From positions 97,780,652 to 97,844,651 of the forward strand of contig CM065299.1 in assembly GCA_032871835.1 (NCBI GenBank): a DNA stretch of 64,000 nt. Reading direction: 5' to 3'. The notes beneath the pieces were generated by a model, which made no database searches, had not been told where the DNA came from, and saw only the letters and a list, made by a program, of their open reading frames with translations. How positions within the stretch are numbered: position 1 is the stretch's first letter; each line of letters starts with the position of its first letter. The position numbers and the translations under genes are program-made. This DNA comes from Dipteronia dyeriana. Taxonomy: Eukaryota; Streptophyta; Magnoliopsida; Sapindales; Sapindaceae. Below are positions 1 to 12,815 of the stretch, piece by piece.

Positions 1-155
1 TTCTTCTTTGCACTATTGTGTCGAGGGCTTCCAAACTCTTGAATGCATGTTTCATATATGTTTATTAGGATACGAATGATGAATCCTATGCACTTATAAT
101 CAAGGTACTTTTTAGTTGTAAGCTAATGAAGATTCGCTCTCAATTTGGCTTTTAG

Positions 156-935
156 GATTGCCAAGGATCCTCGTTTTGAGAGACTACCCTGTACTCATAA
201 GGGAACCTATGCTGATGACTGTCTTGTTGATAGAGTTACTCAGGTATGAATGGAATCTGATAACTACAGTGACCTTTTTTTTTTCTGTCTGCATAGGTAT
301 CCAAGTTTATAAAATATATATATTTTTTATTTATATAAATGAAAATGGATTTGTTCACACTTTGATTTGAGATGGCCTTAATTGGATTAAAGTTTTCTTT
401 ATGCATATATTTTTTTGATCTCAATGTTCATTTATTGTATGATGTAAATATGCTTCGCCATGTTTAGTCTGTGATAATTTTGCTTTGTTCAATTGGAGCC
501 TTATTGTACTGGTGTTCGAATATGAATGCCATTGCATACTATATCATTTCTAATAATTTACATGAAAAATGTTCAAAACAGCATAAATGCTTCATTGTTG
601 CTACATGTGATCGAGATTTGAAGAGGAGAATTCGGAAGGTAAGATCGACTATATGTAGTTTGACACTGCATTACATGAAATTGGACTTTACTTAAGAATG
701 CTTGTTTACTGGCAGATTCCTGGTGTTCCAATCATGTACATTACTCAACATAAGTATTCAATTGAGCGGTTGCCAGAAGCAACAATTGGTGGAGGTAAGT
801 TGCGGCTATATTTGTTTATTGTCTATCAATTGAAAAACAATTTTCTATATATCTTTCATTGGCTCTATCGAATTCCTGTTTTATTACGTTCGATACTTAC
901 AAGTTGTGTATATTGTTGTAGCTCCAAGAATATGA
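156..935 (+). CDS. FCF1: FCF1-type rRNA-processing protein, 3' part (four exons)
   Basis: Exons read 156-243, 582-638, 716-794 and 922-935 (stop TGA 933-935), with GT-AG junctions and phases that agree. The joined reading carries motifs typical of the C-terminal half of the FCF1/UTP24 PIN domain: [11 protein letters not shown], then [12 protein letters not shown], then PGVPIMYI and the final short APRI tail. In the family this nucleolar PIN-domain nuclease acts in the small-subunit processome at early pre-18S cleavage sites. The aspartates in YADDC and CDRD fit acidic metal-binding positions of the PIN fold. The N-terminal exons are not recognisable in 1-155 and should lie upstream of the window, so the gene is cut by the window edge, not visibly broken. 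Family assignment is strong; the assignment of catalytic residues is inferred from the family. Confidence 0.93.
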
Positions 936-1698
936 TAATTGGAGGAGGATCTTTGACTGGGTTGTCTGTGGCGTCGCTCATGCTGTTTCAAGTTTAATCA
1001 GCCCAGGCCACAAGAATCTAGTTACTATATGCTCATAAATCCTTGACTGGACCATTACAATCTTCCTCGTAGAACGAGAGATTTATATGTTTTTTATTGT
1101 CTATTCCTATGTTAATTTTGATCAATTCTTTATTGCATTGTTCCGGAATTCATATTTTATATCCTTCAATTAATTAGACTTTTGATCGCCCTAATCTACA
1201 GTCATAGATTGCTGCTTGGATAATTGCAGTTTATGAAGAGTTTAAACGAAAACCAAGGGTTACACACTTGCACGATAATGAGAACTTAAGTAGAATTATT
1301 CAGAATTTGGGACATAAATGAAAATCAAACGACTTTCTGCTTGGATAATTGCAATTTATGAGGAGCTGTGCAGCAACTGACGGTAGTAATATTATACAAA
1401 TTCTTCATTGAAAAGTAGCTTTACAGATTCTCATACCTTTTTTCTTCCATACGTGTATACCAGCTTCAAAAATGGCATTTGAAGAAAAAAGAAAATATAC
1501 TACTAGTATACAATTGCAATTAATCGACATGAATGCCCAGGAAGGATGCAGTTAGTTACATACAAACCCACACATACAGAACATAAATCTATGCATCCTT
1601 TCTGGCAAAAATTAGGGCAGAGAATACAAAAATTAAAGAATTATCTACTTAAAATCTACTTGGAAATACGCCAGGAACCCGTGATGAGATCAATATCG
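936..1698. other. Convergent intergenic spacer / two 3' UTRs
   Basis: This spacer lies between the stop of the + strand FCF1 gene and the stop of the - strand glycosyltransferase gene, so both 3' UTRs should end in it. It contains an imperfect direct repeat (about 1207-1241 and 1335-1367, sharing GCTTGGATAATTGCA). I see no further coding sequence. Confidence 0.6.
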
Positions 1699-4600
1699 TT
1701 ATAAAGTTGTGGATGCAACATTTGTTGAATTTGAATTTTCTGTCTCCTCTTCTGGTAGGGGTTTGACATACTTCCCTATTGTCTTTTGGTGTTGCCGGTT
1801 CCTCATCCTCTTATGTTTTTCTTTACTTTGCTGCTTCCTCTTCTCTTTCCGTTGATTCAATAGTTTCCTTTCTTTCTCAATCACACTTGGACAGACGACC
1901 TCACCAGTTGATGGCCACAGCCACCGTCTAGTAGAGTGATCAGAATCTGCCTCGTCCGCCATGTCCTCATCCATACTCTTTAAAGTACTGTATGAGAACC
2001 ATTTTACCCACATTTTACCTCTACGGCTATTAAACTTGTGGTGTTCTTGCATTGCACCGGTCCCAGGGTTCACATATAGCATGCGTCTTCCACTGTGATA
2101 TGCCCAGACATTTACAAGTAGCTCAAGCAGACGTGAATAACAATGTTTGTCCTGCGGTAAACATATTTAAGACAAATAGATAAACACATAGCTAATGATC
2201 TGGGAAAAGATTATAAGGAACAAACAGTAGAACCACTATTGGCACATCTTCTACCTAAAATGATACACCATTTAATGATCATTTGGAATACCGAAATTGG
2301 CACAAAAAACCAAAACCATAACTACATTGGAATAATAATAGGAGCAGAAGCTTGAATCTTGCTACAAATTCTGATATAGAGATATAGACAGTTGTTATGT
2401 TTAATCTAGGGACTAGGAGCAGAATAACAAGACATCAGAATAGTAATAATAGGTAAATGGCAAAGCAAAACAGGAAATCTATCTGTTTGACAAAAGGAAA
2501 ATTTGAATTTAGGGCCATTTTTGAGCTGGGAGGTGCCTTGAAAAGAATTCCAGTACCCGGTTCATGCGGCAGAAACCTTGATCCTAGTTACTAGTAAAGT
2601 GTCACCATAGAAACCTAAATGGATGGGGACAAAATTTCTCTCAATGGGAAAAGCAAACCCAATATCTAAACAACATAAGCAAGTTACCTTTGAGAAACTA
2701 AGATAACAGCGCCCATTTAGATGGTGCTCTTTGTACATTTGTACATCCAAGGCATCCACAAACATCCTGCAAACAAGAAAAATTGGTGAATGAATACTTC
2801 TGACATAAGTTGGCACAAACTCTCAAATTGCTACGATGGAAAAGCCAAAGGTGACTCCACAGACCTTGAAAACATAACAAACTCCAGGAAGGACCTAGTA
2901 GGCAAAACCCAACTCTGCATGACAGACCATGTATCCCCATCTCCAGGCATGGGAGGTAAAGGATCTAAATCATGCTTTATGCCATACATCCTCTTAAGAG
3001 ACGCCGAAAAAGCAAACCTTCAACAATCCATAGATTGGATACACCAAGTCAATTATCCTTACAGGAATGATAAAGCAATTGAACTCACAAATTTATAAAT
3101 AATTGTGGTTTAAGTGATCAACATCACAGCTCTTACTTGCAATTTCCAGCATTTATAGCGTCACAAAAAGTCCAGAAATCCTGTTTCAAGGGGTTTCTTG
3201 AATCCATGTCCATGCGAACCCAAAAATAGAGGGCATCACCATGCCTTCGCTTTTGGATGTCATGCAGCAATGCATTTTCAGCAATACTAGACAAAGATGC
3301 CTGTTAAGCCCAGAATTAGAAAGAAAGCACATCAAGGACACAGACAAAAATGTTGCAACTGGTCTGCTTGCATTCCAACCCAAAAAAGATAACCAAGAAA
3401 GTGGAAGTGAACAAACTCGTGTGGTGAATTATTTTCTTTAATAGGAGATTTTGTAAAAGTTTTGACTTCACAAATATATATTTCGTCTTTCAAAAAATTC
3501 TTAAATTTTCGTAAATGATATCAATTTTTGATTAATTTTGTTTACCTCAATCTCTCCAACTCAAAGTGCAAGCACAATTTGAATCCAAAATCTCATGTGC
3601 AATGACAGAGATTCTGAAATTGCTAGAGTACAAGGTAAACATAATGACATGGTTGATGGTTACTAAAAAAATCCTATAGTTGAATATATTGTCTTAAATA
3701 TGTATTTCAAAACGAAACAGACAACATATTTTGAACTTAATCTCGAAAAGCAGTAACTGATCCAAATATACCGCATAAAATCTGTCTTTTCATTTCAATT
3801 TTTGTTTGGCTGTCTTAATTGTCCATGAAACTTAGTTGCACATATATTAATTTCAGCTGAAGGAAAAAAAAAAACATAAAGCAAATAGAAAGAGAGAGAA
3901 AGAGAGAGCAATCACACACATTATTTGCTGTTGCTCTCCAAGACTGAAATCCTATCCAGCTATTCTTGTGTATACGGTCAACCCGGTTAGCAATTGCAAA
4001 AAAGGCTCCATATTCACCAAGGGTATCTCGATAGTAAGGGTTGGTAAGAAGCGGCAGTCGGGAGGGTGCATCAACATCATCCGTTCCACGCCTTCGGCCT
4101 TTGGTAGACTGCGATTACAAAGCAACAAATTTCCATTAGACTGGAAGATAGATGCTTTTTTTTATGCAGATGATGGAAAATTAAGGTTACGAGCATATAT
4201 TAGTTCAAGGAAAAAGGGGAAAAAAAGAAAGTATGCCACAAGAGTCATTTAGTTGGAAATTTGGAATTGTAAAAACATGTGTAACTATCATGACTTAAAA
4301 CTCCCAAATATGAGAGATAAGTGACAACTAATCAGTAAAACTGACTTCGGTGTCAAGAGTGCAGTATTAGCACTTGTCATTTCTTTACACTTGCATTATA
4401 AAAATTATAACTAGAAAGTTAATAGAATATGATATAATTTTTTTTATAATGGGGAAAAAATAAATTATCATGCACGAGCACCTTTTGGAAGTAAAATTAT
4501 ATAGATAACACCACATTCATTTTACAGGGGTCATCTCTATCAAATGATTGACAATTAGTAGTAGGAATACAAAAAACGATTGCCCCATTGAGAAGGGAAA

Positions 4601-7600
4601 TGAGTATATAAATTTTCCATCTTAAGACTTTGCATAGTAGACAAAGTTTGGGATGATACAGAAGATAATAATTTTTCAATCGTTCATGTATGATGCAGAA
4701 TTGAAATGAAACAAGAATTAAAGGGCGCTACAATGTTCTAGCTGGCTCACCAATCCAATTCCACGATAAAGTGATTTATGGTGCAGAAAAGGCCAGGTTC
4801 CTTCTCCAAAGTAAGGTTCATAAATGCACAATGGTTGACCTGTCCTTTCAAGTTCCCCTTCATCTCTTTCATGCAAATCATTTTTAGTCCGATCAGCCCT
4901 TTTGGCATTTCGATACACCTCATCCCATGTTCGTTGAGATTGATCAGTCCGATCTTTTATCTGCACAGCATTCCAAAGAATGTGAAATTTCACAAATAAA
5001 TGAATAATGTCAAATAATAGCAAAATGTTTCAAGCCAAAATTTATGAAAGATGTATCACTGCCCACCATAACTCTTACCTCTTCTTCCTCTCTTCTCTTT
5101 CTAGTGTTGAATGTGACAGTACTTCTTTCTTCGTGCCAAATGGCATACAAAAATGAGTCATCGGTAGAAGGCATAGTACCATAGCTCTCTCTTTGAGTTT
5201 GGTTCCACTGCTCCTCCAACTGGTTTAAAAATCTGTCACTTCTTAAAGATCTATCTTCGTATGTCGAATTTAAGAGACTCTCAAATAGAAGCCACTGCCA
5301 TTCTTCTTTCAACTTGGGAGAAAGTTCTTTAATAGCCTTGGGAAGAGCAACTTCTGATGGAAGCTTGAGAACATTTTTAAGTAGCAAAGCATAGCCTTCA
5401 ATAGTTTCCCAAACCATCAGGTTCTTGACAGTACCTCTTCCAATAGAGGCAATATTGCGAGCAAGAGGTGACAATTTTCCATTTGTAATTACTTGCAATA
5501 CAATCTGAGTCAGAATCCTAATATTTTCCTTGGGGAACAGATAGCCATTCACCCTGTCATCAACCTATTGTTATTGCACTACAGTTAGTATTCACTTAAC
5601 AAACAAAACTTTGCAACATAAAATATGATTAACAAAAATTAGGGTGCAGATCGTGTATGTGTTGTCCCATTTTTGCTAAAATGCCAAAGAAAAAGCAGCA
5701 GTTGGAAGCATACATATTTTCTAATGATGGACAGATCTGGGGCAATGACTAATTTCTCCAAGCGCATGGCTTTTGTCAAAATTTCTGGAAAAGATTGCTC
5801 CTCAAGGAAGGTTCCATATATAACAACATCAGCCGTGCGAAGAACACTATCAACATTGTCACTAACTATTACATGCTTCACAACTCCTCTTGGATAATTC
5901 AGGTTAAGAGCAATGGCCTGGGGGAATGAAAAAATTGCTAAAACTTGGTTAATCAACAAATAGCTTAGAAAAGTTCATCCACTATCAACTTCAATCAGAG
6001 TTTCATGGATATGTAATTAAAGCCATACCTCAACAGCCACACTATAATTGCTAGTTGAATCCCTGCTCAAAAGCATTATCTTGATATGAGAATTTGGTTC
6101 ACTTTCTACTAAGTTGTCTGGAAAAAGTGGTCTTAAAGCCCGTAAGATGAGAGAATGCTCTAGCCATAAACCCCTGTAGAGAAATTCACTTCCTACAATT
6201 GCAATTAGAAGATCATTAGGACTATAGCCCATCTTAACCCTTATATCATTTTTGGGAAAAGCCATTCTAGTATCAGCTTCCAATGTTTCGGCAGGGCAAC
6301 CCGGAATAATATAATAGTTTCCAGTATCAAATGCAGAGTAAAGCATCTGCAGAAAGCACAAAAAGAAATCAAGTCATTGGAAATAAATTCTGAATTCACC
6401 TTGAGGGTAATCATAGTTGTATAAAAAAGATCTCATAGCTGCAATTGTCCTGAGTACTAATAAATTTGTTATTGCTTTAACGAGTCAGAATTACTAATTT
6501 TTACCCTATCTGATGTTATTTACATCTTCTTAATTTCGGCATCCATACATAGAAATAATTAATAACAAAAGAACTTATTACAAATTTAAATATATGTCCC
6601 TTCAACCCATTCGTCAAAACTCTATCCTACAATGCCATTTAATAAAATGGCATTTAATAAAAGGTCAACTAATGTCTACAAAACAAAACATTCATGCAAC
6701 ATTTATTACCGGCAAAACGTAGTCTGGGAAGGCAACAACGTTAGCACGGTTGAAAACTTTTTTCCAATCATTTAGAAGCTGAAGTTGCCCACTTGAATTG
6801 TATTCCCTTGAACGGATAGCAAGTGTTCTTTCATGGATGGTCCATATAAGAGGTAAGGACTTGAAAGGTTCCTGTGTAAGACTGTAACAAGTAAAATCAA
6901 TGACTTTTCCTGACTTATGATAATTAATTACTCAAAAGTTATGGAGTATAAACTAAAGACAGACGAAAGAAAAGAAATTAAGGACTTTTCCTGACTTATG
7001 ATAATTAACTACTCAAAAGTTATGGACTATAAACTAAAGACAGACGAAAGAAAAGAAATTAAGCAAAAAGCAAAATTTGTAAGCTCATTTAGAGAAAATA
7101 AAATAGAATATTCTACCTAGCAAGGACACCCTTGGCTTCAATAGAGTTCACAAGTATGCCATCATAACTGCAAAAGATTCATCACCATGAGATATAAAAA
7201 GAATTCATTATATCCAATAAATTAATTAATTAATTAAAAAAAAAAAAAAAAACAAGCCCAATCATTTGAAACGGTAAAGAACATGCAACCTGACATGGTT
7301 GCAGAATTAACTGTAGTCATACGGCATCAAATATCTAGAGTTTAACCATAGTAGATGCGGTATAAACATTATATCAATTTGCTTAGTTTATCATAATGTA
7401 TGGTAACCTGATGATATATTCAGAAAAATCAAATTCTGGAATCAACAAAAATTGGACTCCAATGGTGAAATATGAAGTACCAACTACCAAATGCTGAGTA
7501 TAATGGTTGAAATTTGTACTAATTTTGAAATTAAGAGAATTTCTCTGCAATAGAACTTTGGACATAAAACATTCAGTGGACCAGAATCTACAACTAATGG

Positions 7601-9361
7601 TGAAAACTGCAAGGCATTTCATGCAAGTAGTTCAAAAGTTGAACATACTGTTCTTCCACTCACAGGACCAAGAGGCTTTCTATTAGTTTTCTTCCCAGCA
7701 TATCTATTGAATACAGATATGTTTAGGACATTAAAGAGAATTTTTCTTTTAATCAGATTAAGAGACTTATCAACATAACACACATACTTTAGCCAATTGA
7801 CAGAAGTCCCCATCTCAATACTGGTTTGAACAATGGTGACTGGAACTTCTATATTTTCCCAGACTACACATGCAGGACCATCTTCAAGGGAGTAAACCTG
7901 TCGAAAGAATACAAAACAACGTGATGCTAAAATGAATTCATATCCCATAAAAAATAATAAATGTTTCCATAATGTAAGTAAACGAATCTTGTAAACATCA
8001 GTAAATAAAGCGAATATTTTCTTCTCATGTAAGTTGAGGGCCTAATTTACTGTAATCCCCAAAATCTGGGGAAAGCAATTAGGCAGACGTTTCAACTGAA
8101 ATGTAAATGGATGGCTCACATCAATTCAAGTAGCATTACAAAAAATATCTAACTGAAATTTGAGATGGAAATTTAAATGACGAACAAGAGAGGTTCTCTA
8201 AATATATAAATGAGAGTCTCATACTTCGAAAGAACTTATCCAATACCTCCTCACTTCCAACCAAAAGAGGTTCTCTAAATATAGTTACACTATCTACTAA
8301 GTGTTGCCAATCATAAGTTCTGCATATTATATCACCAAGTACTTCCTTCGATAGTCTTCCAACTCTATTGTATCTGGTTACCAAGTAGATTTCTACAACT
8401 TATTTCCTACCGAAACCTCTTAAGTGCAATAATGATAAGAGTAATGCTATATATCACAACTAATATCAAAACTTTTCAATCACAATACATATGGCAGCTG
8501 ATGTGTCAATCGGTAAGTAGATACATAGGAATAATGATTTATCTCATTTACTCATGTATCCACTCACCAATTGACACATCAGTTGTCATATGTGTTGTGA
8601 TTAAAAAGTTGTGATATTAGTTGTGATGTCCGGTATTACTCTAATGATAATAATTCGAATGTGAATTGAAGCTATAGAATCTTGATACTCTCAATTTCAA
8701 ATTCTATACACAAGACCAAAAGTGAAGATAAAGCAAATGCAGATCAATGGCATTACCTTAATTGCATAACCAATCTCTTTCAGCGCGACTGCAACAGTCA
8801 CCATCAGCAATTGTTGTGGGTCAACCAACAGATCGGCGAACACCTTAAAAAACACAAATCAAAATCAATATTCAAACACAGTAGTTAACTAACAACACAA
8901 CACTGCATTACTGATTTACTGACCAATGCAAGCTCTGGCTTTCTGTATCCAAAACGGTGCAGTGTCCTATCCAAAACGACAGTCAAATTCTCCTCTCCAG
9001 CTTCTCTTTGGAATTTCTCCATGAGCTTCAAAGGCTTGAAAGTGAAATCCTCACCAAAATCCAAAAGACCCATCTCCTTTAAGAAATTCAAATCTCCGGG
9101 AACCGTGTCCGGTTCTCGCAACGAATCGTCCGATTTGTCCATCACTGAACCAGGCAAGAACATCTGGAAGAGAACCACGAAGAAGAGGAAGACAGCGACA
9201 GTGCAAATCCATTGAAGATAGTCAAGCTTCTTGAAAAGCAAGAAACGTGAGAGTCTCGATCTGGGTCTCTGCAAAAACGCGTGCCTGTCGTTTCTTGACG
9301 ACGAGGAACGACCGAGATTGTCCCTCTTCAATGGAACAACCCCAGCTTCTAGAGAACCCAT
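1699..9361 (-). CDS. Type II membrane glycosyltransferase, 14 exons, 1,037 aa
   Basis: Exons on the - strand: 9361-8924, 8843-8757, 7897-7788, 7167-7117, 6881-6710, 6346-6029, 5917-5714, 5564-5079, 4960-4751, 4108-3920, 3300-3137, 3017-2865, 2766-2688, 2151-1699. All junctions are GT-AG and the coding sum is 3,114 nt, an open frame of 1,037 codons plus stop. The protein has a basic cytosolic N-terminus, one membrane segment at about residues 50-70 (WICTVAVFLFFVVLFQMFLP), then a large lumenal part. The middle holds glycosyltransferase group 1 (GT-B) features: DSTSNYSVAVE, IYGTFLEEQSFPEILTKAM, and LVIAPDL before the conserved NGYLFPKEN. A tail rich in basic and glutamine residues ends the protein. 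It looks like the plant family of Arabidopsis At4g01210/At5g04480 (about 1,050 aa, recalled), whose substrate I do not know. The fourth exon is only 51 nt. A MITE sits in intron 2 and a tandem duplication in intron 4. The start is the first ATG before the conserved N-terminus. Confidence 0.92.
6902..7063. repeat. 81-bp tandem duplication in an intron
   Basis: Two head-to-tail copies, 6902-6982 and 6983-7063, differ at only about two positions. They lie in intron 4 of the glycosyltransferase gene between exons 7167-7117 and 6881-6710, so the reading frame is not touched. The near identity points to a recent event. Confidence 0.9.
8430..8650. mobile_element. Mutator-type MITE with 9-bp target duplication
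   Basis: A 203-bp foldback element (8439-8641) sits between two exact copies of TAATGATAA (8430-8438 and 8642-8650). The ends begin GAGTAATGCTATATATCACAAC and, on the other strand, GAGTAATACCGGACATCACAAC. Pairing runs through nearly the whole element (for example CATATG with CACAACTGATGTGTCAATTGG). A 9-bp duplication and long terminal repeats are typical of non-autonomous Mutator elements. It lies in intron 2 of the glycosyltransferase gene and encodes nothing. Confidence 0.85.
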
Positions 9362-9759
9362 TTACATTCCTCCCATCAAAAATTTACACTTGTAAAGTTA
9401 AACACATGCAAATCAAACACCAAGTCGCAGAAGACTCAAACCACAATTTCTTTTCAAAACAAATGATTATCCAGATAAAGATTGGAAGAAAGTGAAGTCG
9501 CAGTGACTGAGAGGGACGACTACTACAAGATGCTTGTGAGTTGAGTAAAAGAAAGAGAGAGAATGAGGCACTGAGCTAAAACTGATGACGTGGCGTCCGT
9601 CTCTCTCTTCTCCACTTATGACTTCTTGTGAGAAGAAGAAGGAAGAAAAACAGATTTTTATTTTACGAAAAAAAAAAAGCAGCGAGTTTTTTATTTATTT
9701 TATTTTTTGTGATTTTTTTAGTTTGAAAACCAGAGACTGTAGATTACCTTGTGAGCTAC
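9362..9759 (-). promoter_or_regulatory. 5' leader and promoter region of the glycosyltransferase gene
   Basis: This stretch is directly upstream of the start codon. It has GA-rich leader-like sequence (9540-9570) and one TGACGTGGCG motif at 9586-9595, an ACGT core of the kind bound by bZIP factors. No clear TATA box could be assigned. The promoter role comes from position. Confidence 0.4.
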
Positions 9760-10325
9760 GAATTCGGGAGAGAATCTATCATTTTTCGTTTATACGTGAG
9801 AATTGTCTTTTTGAGCATTTTTTAAATTAAAACCCAAAAATTATATGAAAGATAGAAAATAAATAATAATGTCGGTTGCATTTATGTCTTATTCATGAAA
9901 TTTATTATGCTAGATTAAAATCTGATTTTACAATTTAGTAATCTTTTCTTTCCATCTTAAGGTATCTCCAATTAGACCTGATAAAACGGATTTATGGATC
10001 GGGTTGGATCAAACCCAATACGAATCACACGATCCATTTATTAGAATTCGAGAGAAAATCTATCATTTTTCGTTTATACATGAGAATTGTCTTTTTGAGC
10101 CTTTTTTAAATTAAAACCCAAAAATTATATGAAAGGTAGAAAATAAATAATAATGTCGGTTGCATTTATGTCGTTTTCATGAAATTTATTATGCTAGATT
10201 AAAATCTGATTTTACAATTTAGCAATCTTTTTCTTCCCACCTTAGGGTATCTCTAACTAGACATGGTAAAACGGGTTCGTGGGTCAAATTGGATCAAACC
10301 CGGCATAACCCATTTAATAAATGGA
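9760..10325. repeat. ~284-bp tandem segmental duplication
   Basis: Copy 1 starts at GAATTCGGGAGAGAATC (9760) and copy 2 at GAATTCGAGAGAAAATC (10044). They stay aligned to about 10325 with scattered differences. Both copies include the left end of the Harbinger element and the first bases of the hAT MITE (TAGACCTGATAAAACGG versus TAGACATGGTAAAACGG), so the duplication happened after those insertions. Confidence 0.8.
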
Positions 10326-11031
10326 TCGGGTTGGATCAAACCTGACACGATTTAATTAATAAATGGATCGTGTCGGGTCAACCCATTTATTAAACTGGTT
10401 GAAATTATTTAATCCGACCCAACTCATTTAATAAACGTGTAACCTAACACGATCTGTTTAACCCGTTTATAATATGTTTTTTTCTATATTAATAGTTATT
10501 AAAAATATAATATATATATAAACTAAATATATCCTTAAAAAACCAAAATAATAACCAACTAAACCACATATCAATTTAGATAAGCCACAAAAAGACTATA
10601 AAGTTTATACAATCCACAAATGATAGAATATATAAAAAACAAAACAATTAAAACTAATAAAAACGATAAATAAAGACCGATAGTTCAACTGTTGAGGTTT
10701 TCAAACTTCGTATTTCATAAACCATTGGCAATTGCAAGCTAAAAGTTAAAACAATACAAAAATTAGTTATTTATCATTGAACTATAATTGTTGTTGCAAG
10801 TATTCCCCCAATTAATTTTAAATTATATTTTTTTTCCAAACTAATCGTGTCAACCTGCCAACCCGTTGATGAAACCCGACCCAACCCGTTTATTAAACGG
10901 GTTAAACGGGTTAAACGGGTCAACCCATTTACCAACCCGAACCCATTTAGTTCCATCCAACCCAACCCAAATTCGTCGAGTACGTGTCGACCCGTCGTGT
11001 CATGACCCAAATTGTCAGGTCTATCTCCAAC
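10250..11031. mobile_element. Non-autonomous hAT element (766 bp)
   Basis: The element runs 10258-11023 between TCTCTAAC (10250-10257) and TCTCCAAC (11024-11031), an 8-bp target duplication with one mismatch. The ends are TAGACATGG and, on the other strand, TAGACCTGACAA, like the TAG/CAG ends of hAT elements. Most of the interior is many copies, in both orientations, of phrases such as AACCCGTTTATTAAACGGG and GGGTTGGATCAAACC, separated by an AT-rich middle (10480-10830). It encodes no protein. Confidence 0.75.
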
Positions 11032-11415
11032 TCGAATAGTTGTTTTGATACAACTTTTACATTAAAATGGTGCAACTGTTGCACTATTTTCCTATTTCGT
11101 CTCCAACCCACTACACCAAAACTTTACACACACAAAAATAATCCTCATAATATTCTCTTTATTTCCCTTTTTTTAATATTTCTATCCAATTAACATTTCA
11201 ACCCATAATTAACATAATATTGCAAACGATAAAAAAGTGTGAAATTAATTCACGAAAAGAAATTAAGTTTCATTAAGTAAAATTATGCCGTTATTATTAA
11301 AATAACTTGAACATTACAATTTAGAAAAAAAAACATAAAAATAAAAGTACATATTGGTCATCATCTAATTATTTGAATTAGAATATTCATCCCACAAATG
11401 ATCTATTAAGGCATT

Positions 11416-12724
11416 TCATAGTACAATGTGAGCGTTTTTATCCTTAATTTCTCTATATCGAGCTAGAAATTGTTGAAATCGGGTATTTTCATCCAACACC
11501 ATCTCAACTTCTGGAGTTGGTGCTTCAATGTGATCCTCAATTAATGCATCAACGTCACGCTCATCCGCAATTATCATGTTGTGCATAATAATACATGTAG
11601 ACATTATATCATGTAAAACATGTAGACATTATATCATGTAAAACATGTTTATGCCAAACACGCATCGGTCCTGCCACAATTGCAAATCGTGATTGAAGAA
11701 CTCCAAATGCACGTTCAGTATCTTTTCTACAGACTTCTTCTTTCATTGGAAAAAAAAAATCGGACCACGTAGATCATGAATAGTTTGTACAAGTGTAGAT
11801 CATTTTAGATATACATTATTGGCTAAATAATAACACATATTATATTCTTTTCTTTGAATGACATAATGAGCTGGAGGAGCGATACATTGAGCGAGGTTGG
11901 AAAAAAGATGGGATGCCTCCAACACATTAATATCATTGTTCGTACCAGGCAAACCAAAATATACATGCCATATCCACAGATCATAATCAGCTACAGCCTC
12001 TAGAATAATTGTTGGGGATCCACTACGACCTGTATATTGGCTTGCCTAAGCCGTTGGACAATTTTTCCACTTCTAGTGCATACAATCTAGACTACCTAGC
12101 ATTCCTGGAATACCACGATCTTTACCAATACGAAGTAGTCTTGCAACGTCAGTAGCGTTAGGTGATCTTAGATACTCACTTGCAAATTCCTCCACAATAG
12201 CATGATAAAATCTCTTCAAACTCTCAATTGTTGTGGACTCTCCTATTTTAATATACTCATCAGTAGCATCTGCTGGACAACCATATGCCAACATCTGAAA
12301 TACTGATGTTATTTTCTAAAGAGCCGATAAACCCAATCTACCCACACTATCTCTTCGTTGCACAAAGTAGTTGTCACGAGCTTCAATTTTTTCAACAATA
12401 TGAAGGAATAAACTCCTACCCATTCAAAAGCGTCGACGAAACATTTGGTCATTGTACCGTGAGTCGTAGAACAAACGACGATCAACACTTTCTCGGTCTC
12501 GATTGATCACTATATGACCAGGAATTTAGCCTTTACGGGGTCACTGGGTTATTTGGTTGATTGAGATACTGAGCCATTACCTGTTGGAATTGTACATGTT
12601 GGGCAATCATCTCTTCTTCTTCTACATCCATCGCATCAAGATCTGCCAAATTTTCCTTTTTCTCTTCATCGAAAGATGAAGATGAACCTAAGAGATTAGA
12701 TGGACCTTCAATATTGAAATTCAT
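11416..12724 (-). pseudogene. Decayed PIF/Harbinger DDE transposase
   Basis: Reading from 12724 downwards, an acidic N-terminus (12724-12533) is followed by conserved blocks of plant Harbinger transposases: LAYGCPADATDEYIKIGEST (about 12294-12240), RDRGIPGMLGSLDCMH-like sequence ending near 12073, a WIWHVYFGLPGTNNDINVL block (about 11985-11925), and STCIIMHNMIIADER near 11600. The D of GSLDCMHW and the D of the NNDINVL block are at the places of the family's catalytic acids. The frame is broken by several stops and shifts, for example after CPTA near 12050 and near 11750-11820. A small duplication (11598-11646, ATGTAGACATTATATCATGTAAAAC repeated) breaks it again. It cannot encode an active enzyme. 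Confidence 0.82.
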
Positions 12725-12815
12725 TTTTTCTTGAAGTTTGATTAAATAAGTTTTAGCGGAGATGATGTAGGCAATTTATATTTGTTAAATTTTATTATTC
12801 TAGATAAGAATTATT

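Noticed and set aside
12285..12506. Plus-strand open frame of 73 codons
   Set aside because: Antisense shadow of the decayed Harbinger transposase.
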